14,163 nucleotides of DNA from assembly GCF_938040115.1 (NCBI RefSeq), contig NZ_CALHXD010000156.1:1-14163 (forward strand), in the 5' to 3' direction. Shown here piece after piece: positions 5,254-12,669 of this stretch. The notes under the pieces were generated by a model. The model was not told the origin of the DNA. It ran no database searches and saw only the letters and a list, made by a program, of their open reading frames with translations. Source of the stretch: an uncultured Campylobacter sp. Its GTDB lineage: Bacteria; Campylobacterota; Campylobacteria; Campylobacterales; Campylobacteraceae. The translations under genes and the position numbers were made by a program. Within the stretch, counting starts at the first letter, position 1. Each line of letters starts with the position of its first letter.

Positions 5254-6288
5254 ATGAGCAAATTTAACTCTTTCGCGCTAGCTCTTGCGCTGTGCGCGAG
5301 TTCGCTTTTTGCAGATCGCATTATAACCGACCAACTAGGCCGCGACGTCACGCTACCGGACGAGGTTAAGCGCATAGTCGTGCTTCAGCACCAAAGCCTA
5401 AACGCACTGAATGAGCTAAACGCGCTGGATAAAGTTGTCGGCGTGCAGGAGTCGTGGGAAAAGTCGCTCGGCAAAAACTACATCCGCCTAGCGCCGAGTC
5501 TAAAAGATATGCCGACTCCGGGCGATCTAAAGGTCATCAACTACGAGGCGGTGCTTAAGCTAAAGCCCGACGTCGTGATCGTCACGAACTACATCCCGCA
5601 AGAATACATCGACAAGATGACGGAGCTCAAAATCCCAGTCGTCGCCGTTAGCTTCCATCGCAGCGACGCCGCCGATAAGGGCAAGCTAAATCCGACCTTC
5701 AAAGATGACGAGGCAGCCTACACCGAGGGCTTTTACGACGGCATAGAGCTTCTAGGTAAGGTCGCAAACCGCGATAAAGAGGCCGCCGAGCTCATAAGCT
5801 TCGTAAAAACCTCGCAAGAGCAGCTAAAGGCTAAATTTAGCGACTTCATCGTCGATAAAAGGCCTAAAATTTACATGGCAAATCCAGACCTCACGACCTA
5901 CGGCAGCGGCAAATACACGGGCATAATGTTTATGCGTGCCGGCGCGCAAAACGTCGCGGCTCAGAGTATCAAGGGCTACAAGCAGGTATCTGCAGAGCAA
6001 GTTTTAGCGTGGGCGCCGCAGATGATCTTCGTGCAGGATCGCTACCCTCAGGTGCCCGCCGAGCTTAAATCCAACCCGCAGCTTGCAAATTTAAGCGCGG
6101 TCAAAGAGGATAAAATTTACATGATGCCCGAATACGCCAAAGCATGGGGCTATCCGACTGCCGAAGCCATGGCGCTTGGCGAGTGGTGGCTAGCGATGAA
6201 GCTCTATCCAACGCACTTTGACGAAGCGGAATTTGACAAAAAAGTAGAGGAATTTTATCAAAAATTCTACCGCACGAGCTATAAATGA
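5254..6288 (+). CDS. Periplasmic binding protein of a FecB/BtuF/MolA-type importer
   Basis: The 344-residue binding protein captures the substrate in the periplasm and hands it to the permease encoded next. Residues 1-20 form a Sec signal peptide with a likely cut at SLFA/DRI. A Cys at 14 is not in a good lipobox, so I expect a soluble protein. The mature start (RIITDQLGRDVTLPDEVKRIVVL) is the opening of the class III (TroA-like fold) binding proteins. It is followed by LKPDVVIVTNYIPQEYID, and in the second lobe GYKQVSAEQVLAWAPQMIFV. These proteins serve ferric siderophores, haem, cobalamin or, in the MolA branch, molybdate and tungstate; sequence alone does not settle which. The QHQSLN and MPTPGDL segments remind me of the MolA/HemV-2 branch, but only from memory. 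AAGGA (5244-5248) supports the start. The stop overlaps the permease start in ATGA. Confidence 0.85.
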   Translation: MSKFNSFALALALCASSLFADRIITDQLGRDVTLPDEVKRIVVLQHQSLNALNELNALDKVVGVQESWEKSLGKNYIRLAPSLKDMPTPGDLKVINYEAVLKLKPDVVIVTNYIPQEYIDKMTELKIPVVAVSFHRSDAADKGKLNPTFKDDEAAYTEGFYDGIELLGKVANRDKEAAELISFVKTSQEQLKAKFSDFIVDKRPKIYMANPDLTTYGSGKYTGIMFMRAGAQNVAAQSIKGYKQVSAEQVLAWAPQMIFVQDRYPQVPAELKSNPQLANLSAVKEDKIYMMPEYAKAWGYPTAEAMALGEWWLAMKLYPTHFDEAEFDKKVEEFYQKFYRTSYK

Positions 6289-7262
6289 AATTTTTCGCCC
6301 TGCTGCTACTCTGGGTCCTGCTATTTGCGGTATTGCTTGGCATCGGGCAATATCCTGTGAGCCTAGAGGAGACGGGCAGAATTTTACTCGGCTCCTCCGC
6401 CGATGAGACGGCAAAGAGCGTCGTGCTTGATATCCGCATCCCGCGCGCCCTACTTTCGAGCCTTTGCGGCGGGATACTGGCGCTTAGCGGCCTTGCGCTT
6501 CAGGCGGTGTTTAAAAACCCGCTCGTAGGCCCGCACATCGTGGGCGTGAGCACCGCGGCGGCATTTGGCGGCGCGCTTTGCATCATGCTAGGCTTTGGCT
6601 CCTACTTTATCGTGGGTTTTGCCTTCTTTTTCGGGCTCGCCGCGCTTTTTATGCTCTATTTTATCGCCAAATTCGTCTCGCGCAGCGACGTCTTTTCGCT
6701 CATCTTAGCAGGCATCGTCATAAACGGCGTGTTTGCCGCGCTAACGAGCCTCGTGCAGTATCTAGCCGACAACGAAGACGTGCTGCCAAACATCATCTAC
6801 TGGCTGCTTGGCAGCTTCGTGCGCGCAGACTACGACAAGCTCGTCATGCTCGCCGCCGTTTCGGCACCCTGCGTCGCGGCGCTCATCGCGATGCGGTGGC
6901 GGTTTAACCTACTCAGCCTCGAAGACGGCGATCTAAAGGTGCTCGGCGTAAACATCGTGCGGCTGCGCTCGGTCATCCTCGTCATCTGCACCCTGCTAGT
7001 CGCCGCGCAGGTCAGCGTCAGCGGAAACATCGGCTGGATCGGCCTCGTGGTGCCGCACGTCGCTAGGATGATATTTGGCAGCGACCACTTGCGCTCTATG
7101 CCCGCTTGCTTCGTCGCGGGAGCCGTTTTTATGCTCGCCATCGACGACGTATCGCGCTCGATCAGCTCTAGCGAAGTGCCGCTTAGCATCATCTCCGCGC
7201 TCATCGGCAGCCCGATATTCGCCATCCTCTTAAGAAGGAGCGCCGATGCGAACAGAAGGTAG
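6285..7262 (+). CDS. FecCD/BtuC-type ABC importer permease
   Basis: A 325-residue inner-membrane permease of the FecCD family, forming the translocation channel as a homodimer with two copies of the ATPase. It is hydrophobic throughout, consistent with the ten membrane helices of BtuC. Family landmarks are RIPRALLSSLCGGILALSG (about 51-69), QAVFKNPLVGPHIVGVSTAA, the cytoplasmic loop around LGVNIVRLRS, and near the C-terminus GNIGWIGLVVPHVARMIFG, the segment that carries the ATPase-contacting helix. It ends with EVPLSIISALIGSPIFAILL, another family hallmark. The start overlaps the binding-protein stop by 4 bp (ATGA), and the end overlaps the ATPase start by 17 bp, so translation is coupled. 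Base composition here is noticeably richer in GC than in the flanking genes, but the reading frame is intact. Confidence 0.92.
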   Translation: MKFFALLLLWVLLFAVLLGIGQYPVSLEETGRILLGSSADETAKSVVLDIRIPRALLSSLCGGILALSGLALQAVFKNPLVGPHIVGVSTAAAFGGALCIMLGFGSYFIVGFAFFFGLAALFMLYFIAKFVSRSDVFSLILAGIVINGVFAALTSLVQYLADNEDVLPNIIYWLLGSFVRADYDKLVMLAAVSAPCVAALIAMRWRFNLLSLEDGDLKVLGVNIVRLRSVILVICTLLVAAQVSVSGNIGWIGLVVPHVARMIFGSDHLRSMPACFVAGAVFMLAIDDVSRSISSSEVPLSIISALIGSPIFAILLRRSADANRR

Positions 7263-8019
7263 TTTGCTCTCAATCAAAGACGCTGGATTTTTCTACGAAG
7301 AGGGCAAATTTCTTTTTAGAAATTTAAGCTTTGAGATTAAGCGCGGTCAAATTTTAGCGATTTTAGGACTTAACGGTCAGGGCAAAAGCACGCTGATGTC
7401 GTGCATGATGGGCATTTTAGGCCTCAAAGAGGGACAGCTTAACACGCAGGCAAAATTTGGCTTTTTGCCGCAAAGCTTTAGCGTGGCGTTTGATTACAGC
7501 GTGCTTGACATCGTACTGATGGGGCGGGTACGCGAGATCTCGCTCTTTTCAAAACCGGGCAAAAAGGATATTCAAATCTGCCTTGACGCTCTGGATACGC
7601 TAGGCGTCGCCCATCTGCAAAAGCGCAGCTTTAACGCCCTTAGCGGCGGGCAGAGGCAGCTCGTGCTCTTTGTTATAGCGATCGCGAGCAAGAGCGAAAT
7701 TCTGTTTTTGGACGAGCCAGCCAGCGCGCTTGATATCAAAAACCAAGACCGCGTGCTAAGCCTCATCGTAAATTTGAAGCAAAAAAGTAGCGCCGGCATC
7801 GTTTTTACCACGCATCAGCCAAACCACGCCCTTGCGGTGGCGGACCGCACGCTCATTTTAAAGGACGATCTTAGCTACGTTTACGGGCTCAGCGCCGAGG
7901 TTTTGAATGAGGAAAATTTAAACGCGCTTTACCGCGTGCGGATGAAAACGGCGGAATTTGACGTTGCGGGCAAGCAGATACCCAGCATAACGCAGATTTT
8001 CAGCGCGCAGGTAAAGTAG
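7246..8019 (+). CDS. ABC importer ATPase of the FecE/BtuD type
   Basis: The 257-residue ATPase that powers the importer. All nucleotide-binding motifs are present: Walker A GLNGQGKST (41-49), Q-loop Gln76 in LPQS, signature LSGGQ (132-136), Walker B ILFLDE (152-157), D-loop SALD (160-163) and switch His190 in TTHQP. Gln at the usual Ala position in Walker A is a tolerated variation. The start at 7246 is well supported by AAGGAG at 7235-7240, inside the end of the permease gene. The C-terminal stretch after about 205 is typical of metal-chelate importer ATPases and has no extra regulatory domain. No outer-membrane receptor or TonB gene follows; the operon appears to end here. Confidence 0.93.
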   Translation: MRTEGSLLSIKDAGFFYEEGKFLFRNLSFEIKRGQILAILGLNGQGKSTLMSCMMGILGLKEGQLNTQAKFGFLPQSFSVAFDYSVLDIVLMGRVREISLFSKPGKKDIQICLDALDTLGVAHLQKRSFNALSGGQRQLVLFVIAIASKSEILFLDEPASALDIKNQDRVLSLIVNLKQKSSAGIVFTTHQPNHALAVADRTLILKDDLSYVYGLSAEVLNEENLNALYRVRMKTAEFDVAGKQIPSITQIFSAQVK

Positions 8020-8394
8020 TTTTTAGGTTATTAATCGGCAATTTTTGCGCTGTGCGTAAAATTTTATGTATTTTGAAATTTACGAGTTCGTGAAATTTGC
8101 CTATTTTAATTTTATATCACTGTTTACGCGGTTTGCGAGCTTTGCGACGTTTATTAAACTACATGTAAGCCGCCCAAATTTATCAGGCGTAAATTCTATT
8201 TTTACGCTCGCGGCCTTAAATCATCTTTCATTTTATACACTCAAATTTGACGCAAACGATCTCTTTTCGACGGCTCGCAACTTTGCTTTTTGTATTTTAG
8301 ATCGCGATTATTCGCATGTCTAGTTGGGTTAAATTTAATAAAAATTTTAAGTTTGTTTGTGTAAAATTTTTACTAAATTAATAAAAGGCAAAAT
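8020..8394. other. A/T-rich spacer without a credible gene
   Basis: An 85-codon frame at 8066-8323 has no ribosome binding site and a composition driven by AAATTT and TTT runs; I regard it as non-coding. A small hairpin, GCGTAAA (8187-8193) with TTTACGC (8201-8207), is present without a T tail. The right end (about 8360-8394) provides the promoter and ribosome binding site of the next gene. No terminator for the importer operon is obvious. Confidence 0.55.
8362..8367 (+). promoter_or_regulatory. Candidate -10 box before the 8395 gene
   Basis: TTTGTGTAAAAT ends in TAAAAT at 8362-8367 in a T-rich context typical of Campylobacter sigma-70 promoters. Transcription would start near 8374, about 21 nt before the ATG. 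One mismatch to TATAAT and a strongly A/T-biased background limit confidence. Confidence 0.4.
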
Positions 8395-8997
8395 ATGCAA
8401 GAAGGCTTTATAAAACGCATAAGTACGGCAAGGGCGCTTGGTATGACGTCGGGGATTTTGGTTATTTTAAATTTGCTCTCGCAAGAGATGGTTTTACCAA
8501 AAAGCCTCTTTGATATCGCAACGAGCGCGCGCGTAGCGATGTTGTTTATTTCCGTCATCTGCCTTTACGGCGCGATATCAAAGGTAAACAAACTCGCAGG
8601 CGGAGGCGTGTTTAAGCTTTACCGCATTTTTATCGCTATTAGCAGCGCGATGATTTTGCTGAGTTTTAGCACCAACTACGCACCAGCTAGCACGCACAAG
8701 GTCCTATTTTTCGTGATTTGCGGCACGGCAGTACTTGCGTTTTTGCTTTGGATAAAGATAAATTTAAAACTCGGTGCCGTCACGCAAAACGCCCTATTTT
8801 CAGGCTACGCGGTGCTTTGCGTAGTCGGCACTTTTATCGCTGCGGCGCTAAAGCTTTTACTAACCAAAGCCCTGCGCGATCCCTACCCTATCGAGCTTGC
8901 GGTGCTTGGCATCTACCTGGCGTTAGGGTTTATCTACGTGCTTGCTTGGTCGAGAGTGGATTACGTCGAAAACCGCAACCCAGAAAGCCAAATTTAA
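8395..8997 (+). CDS. Unrecognised six-span membrane protein
   Basis: A 200-residue protein that I cannot assign to a family. It has about six hydrophobic segments, at roughly 14-32, 43-62, 74-92, 102-120, 132-153 and 165-185. Short basic or polar loops separate them, and the C-terminal tail (VDYVENRNPESQI) is hydrophilic. That pattern fits an integral inner-membrane protein. There are no recognisable catalytic or metal-binding motifs. The start at 8395 has AAAAGG at 8383-8388, six nt upstream, and a candidate -10 box before it, so it is probably a real, separately expressed gene. It is convergent with fbpC, with only 23 nt between the two stop codons. Confidence 0.75.
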   Translation: MQEGFIKRISTARALGMTSGILVILNLLSQEMVLPKSLFDIATSARVAMLFISVICLYGAISKVNKLAGGGVFKLYRIFIAISSAMILLSFSTNYAPASTHKVLFFVICGTAVLAFLLWIKINLKLGAVTQNALFSGYAVLCVVGTFIAAALKLLLTKALRDPYPIELAVLGIYLALGFIYVLAWSRVDYVENRNPESQI

Positions 8998-9022
8998 AAT
9001 TTGATTCCTTTTCGTCAAATTT
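8997..9022. terminator. Shared hairpin between two convergent genes
   Basis: AAATTTGA (8997-9004) and TCAAATTT (9015-9022) form an eight-pair stem with a ten-base loop. Each arm overlaps the stop codon of one of the two convergent genes. The position suggests a bidirectional end point, but the stem is nearly all A-T and the tails are not T runs, so efficiency is doubtful. Confidence 0.4.
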
Positions 9023-9947
9023 AAGCCAGGTCAAATTTAAATTTATTGCAAATCTGCAAATTTGAGCTGACGACGGCTTTAAATTTAACCCCGCAAAAGT
9101 CTAAATTTAACTCGTAAAATGCACCTAAAAATTTGGCTTCTATCACGTCTGCTTCGTATTTTTCGCCGCTTATGATTAGCTCCGAACGAAACATAAAGTT
9201 TCTTTGCTCCAGCCACGTTCTAAATTCAGCCGGCAAATTTTGCGCATCCCGCTCGTCAATCAAATTCATATCACCCAAAAAGCAGGCGATTTCGTAAGAT
9301 GCAGGCTGAAAATACAGCTCCCTAGGAGCGCCGAAAGCCAAAACCTTGCCGCCTTTTATCAGCGCGATTTTGTCGCTTAGCAAAAAGGCGTCCTCTTTGT
9401 CGTGCGTTACCATGACCGCGCTGATGCCGTTTGCCTTTATCATCTGTTTTAGCTCGCCTCTTAGCGCGCTTTTTAGGTTGCGATCGAGATTAGCGAAGGG
9501 TTCGTCGAGCAAAAGCAGCTTTTCGCGGTTAGCCACGGCTCTAGCAAATGCAGTCCTTTGCGCTTGACCGCCCGAAATTTGATCGGGAGTTTTGTCTTTT
9601 AGCTCGGAGATTTTAAATTTCTCCAGCAGCTGCGCGCTCCTTTGGGTTCGCTCGGCGCTAGGTAGTCGCCACAGCGCAAATTCCACGTTTTTGCAAACGC
9701 TTAAATGCGGAAAAAGCGCGTAGCTCTGAAACATCATCGCGGTGCCGCAGCCCTCTTTGACGCAAATTTGACCGCCGCTTGGCGTCTCAAGGCCCGCGAT
9801 TATGCGTAAAAGCGTGCTTTTGCCGCAGCCGCTATCGCCTAGCACGCTTAAAATTTCGCCCTCGTTAAGGCTTAAATTTACGTCCTTTAAAACCTCTAAA
9901 TTTCCGAATTTCTTGTTTAAATTTACGATTTTTAAAATTTCAGCCAT
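9021..9947 (-). CDS. fbpC: FbpC, ferric-iron importer ATPase
   Basis: The 308-residue ATPase of the Fbp ferric-iron importer, a member of the same ATPase group as PotA and FutC. Motifs are complete: Walker A GDSGCGKST (37-45), Q-loop Gln74 in MMFQSYALFPH, signature ISGGQ (124-128), Walker B LLLLDE (144-149), D-loop NLD (153-155) and switch His182 in VTHDKEDA. Beyond about residue 230 comes a short TOBE-like C-terminal region, shorter than in many members, which often reach about 350 residues. The start at 9947 lies 4 nt past the fbpB stop, so it is the third gene of the operon. Its ribosome binding site is weak (a purine-rich AAGAAAGA stretch), suggesting reliance on translation of fbpB. If fbpB is really broken, fbpC may be poorly translated. 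Confidence 0.92.
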   Translation of the reverse strand: MAEILKIVNLNKKFGNLEVLKDVNLSLNEGEILSVLGDSGCGKSTLLRIIAGLETPSGGQICVKEGCGTAMMFQSYALFPHLSVCKNVEFALWRLPSAERTQRSAQLLEKFKISELKDKTPDQISGGQAQRTAFARAVANREKLLLLDEPFANLDRNLKSALRGELKQMIKANGISAVMVTHDKEDAFLLSDKIALIKGGKVLAFGAPRELYFQPASYEIACFLGDMNLIDERDAQNLPAEFRTWLEQRNFMFRSELIISGEKYEADVIEAKFLGAFYELNLDFCGVKFKAVVSSNLQICNKFKFDLA

Positions 9948-9951
9948 ATTT

Positions 9952-11507
9952 TTATCTTTCTTGTTTTTTTCTGGAGATTATCTCTAGCCAAAGGACGGCG
10001 ACTAGCGACATCGAAACGATGAGAAACGACGGCAGAGCTGCAGCATAAAGCCTCTCGTCAGCCACGTAAAAAAACGCTCTAATACTAAGCGTCTCAAAGC
10101 CCAAAGGCCGCAAAATGAGGCTAAGCGGCAGCTCCTTAATGATGTCGATAAAAACGACGATGAGAGAGAGAAAGAAAAAGTGGCGAAGCAGCGGAAAATG
10201 CACTTTAAAAGACAAATTTAACCGTGAGCCGTTTAGCAAAAGCGCGGCGTCGTCGATATTTGCCGGGATCTTGGCATATCCGCTCTCGACGGCATATATC
10301 GAGGTCGCCAAAAACCGCACGACGTATCCGAAAATCAGCACTACAAAGCTCGACGAGAGCAGATGGGTGTCAAAATTTCGGTCAATATAACCAAAAACTA
10401 TCATCACGCAAAGCCCGATACTAGCGCCAGGCAGCGCGTAGCCTAGCGAGACAGATTTTAGCAAAAAGGCGTTTAGCGCTTTGTTTTTTATAAGTCTCGT
10501 CGCAAAAACGAGGAAAAAACTCACCGCCGTGATGAGTATCGCTGCGCCTGCAGCCATCAGAAGCGAATTTAAAGCCATCTGCACGAACTCAAATTTAAAG
10601 CTATCTAGCTCGTGAATACTCCAATACAAAAGCCAGGTAAAAGGAAACACAAATGCCAGACAAAACACGCTCGCGCACCACAAAAACGCCGCCGCTGAGC
10701 CAATTTTACCAAGCTCACGCTTTTGCGTAAATTTAGAGGTATCATGAGTAGCAAAGCTATATTTTTTAGAGTTTTTATTAACGTGCTCAAATATCATCAA
10801 AACAAACACGAACATCATCAAAAGTCCCGCTAGCACGGACGCGGAGTACGAGTCGCCCATGTCAAACCATAGCTTAAAAATGCCCGCGCTAAAAGTCTCT
10901 ACGCCGTAATAAGCCGCCGTGCCGTAATCGCTAAGCGTCTCCATGAGCACGAGCATCGCTCCACCCACGATCGCCGGACGCGACAGAAATATCGCAACCC
11001 TAAAAAACACGGCAAGGCCGGGGAGCTTGTAAATTTTACAAACGTCATAAATCGCTGCGGACTGCGTTTAAACGAGGTTTTAGCAAACATATAGATGTAC
11101 GGATAAAGCGACAACGACAGCACGAAAATCGCTCCGTAGATATTCATAAACTCCAGCCTAAAGCCGAAAATTTGATGAAAATATCCGCCGTAATCCATAA
11201 TCCCGACGTAGCAAAAGCTAAATATATAAGCAGGAATCGCAAACGGAAGGATGAGGGCATATTCAAAGAAATTTGATAGCGCAAAGCGGTAGTTCGCCAC
11301 CAGCCACGCCGAAACCACGGCGATAACCAGACTAAGCGCCAAAACGCCCGCCGCGACGGCAAAAGTACCTTGGATATACCTCATAAAAAGATACTTAAAA
11401 AAATGCTCGAGCAAGGAGTAGTCGCCCAAAGCGATCTCGAAAAATATGCTAAAAATGGGGATCAAAACGATAAGGGCGATAAAGATCGCCCCGAATTTTA
11501 CTTTCAT
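9952..11507 (-). pseudogene. fbpB: FbpB, ferric-iron permease, split by a frameshift
   Basis: The inner-membrane permease of the Fbp system, with two copies of the BPD-type permease domain in one chain. It is in two frames. The N-terminal part runs from 11507 and reads correctly to about Lys147 (TSFK), then turns into Arg/Ser/Cys-rich nonsense ending at 10899. The homologous sequence resumes in the -1 frame and continues to 9952 as a hydrophobic permease. That frame is blocked upstream by TAA at 11070-11068. Adding one base gives exactly 518 residues plus a stop. With one more A at 11069-11067 the junction reads FAKTSFKTQSAAIYDV, then CKIYKLPGLAVFFRVA, the normal family pattern before the first EAA loop. 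The second EAA-like loop is near IDDAALLLNGS. The start overlaps the fbpA stop by one base (TAATG). The cause is either a real mutation, phase variation or a sequencing error. Confidence 0.88.
11067..11072 (-). other. Inferred frameshift point in fbpB
   Basis: The coding strand reads TCGTTTAAACGCAGTCC. The reading frame before it (TTT AAA) and the frame after it (ACG CAG TCC GCA GCG) fit if the A run has four rather than three bases. This is the most economical repair because it keeps a Gln-Ser pair that is common at this place in iron permeases. Other one-base additions up to about 11053 would also restore the frame. Confidence 0.65.
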
Positions 11508-12508
11508 TATTTCCAGCCGGCTACGTCGTAAATTTTAATAGCCTCGTTCGTGTTTTGCACGCTTTTATAAAGCGGAGTGGAGTCTTCTTTAAATTTGCCA
11601 AAGCCTTTTACGATGTCGCTAGGCTCGACCTCTGCGTTGATCGGATACTCGAAATTTATACCCGCAAGTATCTTTTGCGCCTCAGGGCTCACCATAAACT
11701 CCATAAATTTAACTGCGTTTTCTTTATTTTTAGCAGCTTTGGTTAGCGCGATGCCGCTGATATTTACGTGCGTACCGCGGTTATCTTGGTTCGGAAAAAT
11801 GATGCCCAAGTTTTTCGCAGCCTCGACGTCTTCGGCTTTCGGAGAGGTTAGCATGAGGCCTATGTAGTAGGTGTTCATAACCGCTACGTCGCCCTCGCCT
11901 GCGTAGATGGCCTTAGCCTGATCCCTATCGCCGCCTTTTGGATCGCGGGCTAGATTTTTTAGCGTGCCTTCCGCCCATTTAGTAGCCGCGTCTTTGCCGT
12001 CAGCCTCGATGATAGCAGCTAGCAGCGACTTGCTATACGGAGCCGTCGCGCTTCTGATTAGCAGTTTTCCTTTTAGCTCCGGTTTTGCCAAATCCTCGTA
12101 GTCCTTGATGCCTTTAGGATCGAAGTCTCTTTTGTCGTAAACGATGACTCTAGCGCGTTTTGAGATAGCAAACCACTGACCGTCGTTATCTCTATACTGC
12201 TCAGGCACGATTTTTTCTAGAGTTTCTGATTTGACCGCTTGCAACACACCCTTAGTCTTTGCGGTGTAGAAATTTCCAGCGTCTGCGGTGATAAAGATAT
12301 CCGCCGCGGAGCTATCGCCCTCGACTTCTAGCTTTTTGATTAGCTCGCCGGCTTTTGCCTGCGTGGCGTTTACCTTGATACCCGTCTTTTGCTCAAAAAG
12401 CTTATAGAGCTCGCTGTCGGCGTCGTAGTGGCGCGCAGAGTAGATATTTACCTCTGCGGCAAACAAAAAGCTTGAAAGCAAACTAAGCGCGAAAAAACTT
12501 TTTTTCAT
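11507..12508 (-). CDS. fbpA: FbpA, periplasmic ferric-iron binding protein
   Basis: A 333-residue periplasmic ferric ion binding protein, the first gene of fbpABC. Residues 1-17 or 18 form a Sec signal peptide (MKKSFFALSLLSSFLFA). The mature protein begins EVNIYSARHYDADSELYK, the transferrin-like FbpA opening. Likely iron ligands are His27, Tyr28, Tyr158 (TAPYSKS), Tyr214 and Tyr215 (MNTYYIG). This one-His, four-Tyr set agrees with the five-coordinate site described for the C. jejuni protein, rather than the Neisseria site that uses a synergistic anion. Other landmarks are TGIKVNATQAKAGELIKKL and EFMVSPEAQKILA. The start at 12508 has AAGGA at 12514-12518. Upstream are a good -10 box and a palindrome in the -35 region that probably binds Fur. 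Confidence 0.95.
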   Translation of the reverse strand: MKKSFFALSLLSSFLFAAEVNIYSARHYDADSELYKLFEQKTGIKVNATQAKAGELIKKLEVEGDSSAADIFITADAGNFYTAKTKGVLQAVKSETLEKIVPEQYRDNDGQWFAISKRARVIVYDKRDFDPKGIKDYEDLAKPELKGKLLIRSATAPYSKSLLAAIIEADGKDAATKWAEGTLKNLARDPKGGDRDQAKAIYAGEGDVAVMNTYYIGLMLTSPKAEDVEAAKNLGIIFPNQDNRGTHVNISGIALTKAAKNKENAVKFMEFMVSPEAQKILAGINFEYPINAEVEPSDIVKGFGKFKEDSTPLYKSVQNTNEAIKIYDVAGWK

Positions 12509-12538
12509 TTTTATCCTTTGTATCGATATGTATTTGCG

Positions 12539-12544
12539 ATTATA
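12539..12544 (-). promoter_or_regulatory. fbpABC -10 box
   Basis: The minus strand reads GACGCTATAATCGC, with a perfect TATAAT at 12544-12539. Transcription should start near 12531, about 23 nt before the fbpA ATG. No clear -35, as usual for this genus. Confidence 0.65.
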
Positions 12545-12562
12545 GCGTCTGGCCGATGAAAG

Positions 12563-12577
12563 TAATATTAATTATTA
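12563..12577. promoter_or_regulatory. Candidate Fur box of fbpABC
   Basis: TAATATTAATTATTA is a near-perfect 15-bp palindrome: every pair matches except one, apart from the central base. It covers the place where the -35 element would sit, about 18 nt upstream of the -10 box, so a bound repressor would block polymerase. The A/T-rich 7-1-7 form and the iron-uptake operon fit Fur, but this is inferred from sequence and context only. Confidence 0.5.
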
Positions 12578-12633
12578 AAAAAGAAAAATTTATGCCGGAG
12601 TGATTTTAGAATGACAAAATATTTAAAATTGAG

Positions 12634-12642
12634 TGCTAATAT
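12634..12642 (+). promoter_or_regulatory. Extended -10 promoter of the rhodanese gene
   Basis: GAGTGCTAATATTC contains TGC followed by TAATAT (12637-12642), an extended -10 arrangement. Transcription would start about 12649, roughly 21 nt before the ATG at 12670. It lies about 60 bp from the candidate Fur box and diverges from fbpA. Confidence 0.5.
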
Positions 12643-12669
12643 TCACGCCGTCAAATTTAAGGAGAGAAA

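Noticed and set aside
6101..6439. Antisense frames across the binding protein and permease junction
   Set aside because: They overlap two well-conserved genes in overlapping operon arrangement and have no protein signature.
6830..7273. 147-codon antisense frame within the permease gene
   Set aside because: Explained by GC-rich codon use of the permease; no ribosome binding site, no homology pattern.
8066..8323. 85-codon plus-strand frame before the second membrane protein
   Set aside because: No ribosome binding site, low-complexity Phe/Leu/Asn content derived from AAATTT runs; no membrane or domain pattern.
11062..11078. Programmed -1 frameshift at TTTAAAC in fbpB
   Set aside because: The heptamer looks like a slippery site, but the incoming frame reads TTT AAA, not TTA AAC. 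After a slip the tRNAs would face GTT and TAA, which pair poorly. A missing A explains the data more simply.
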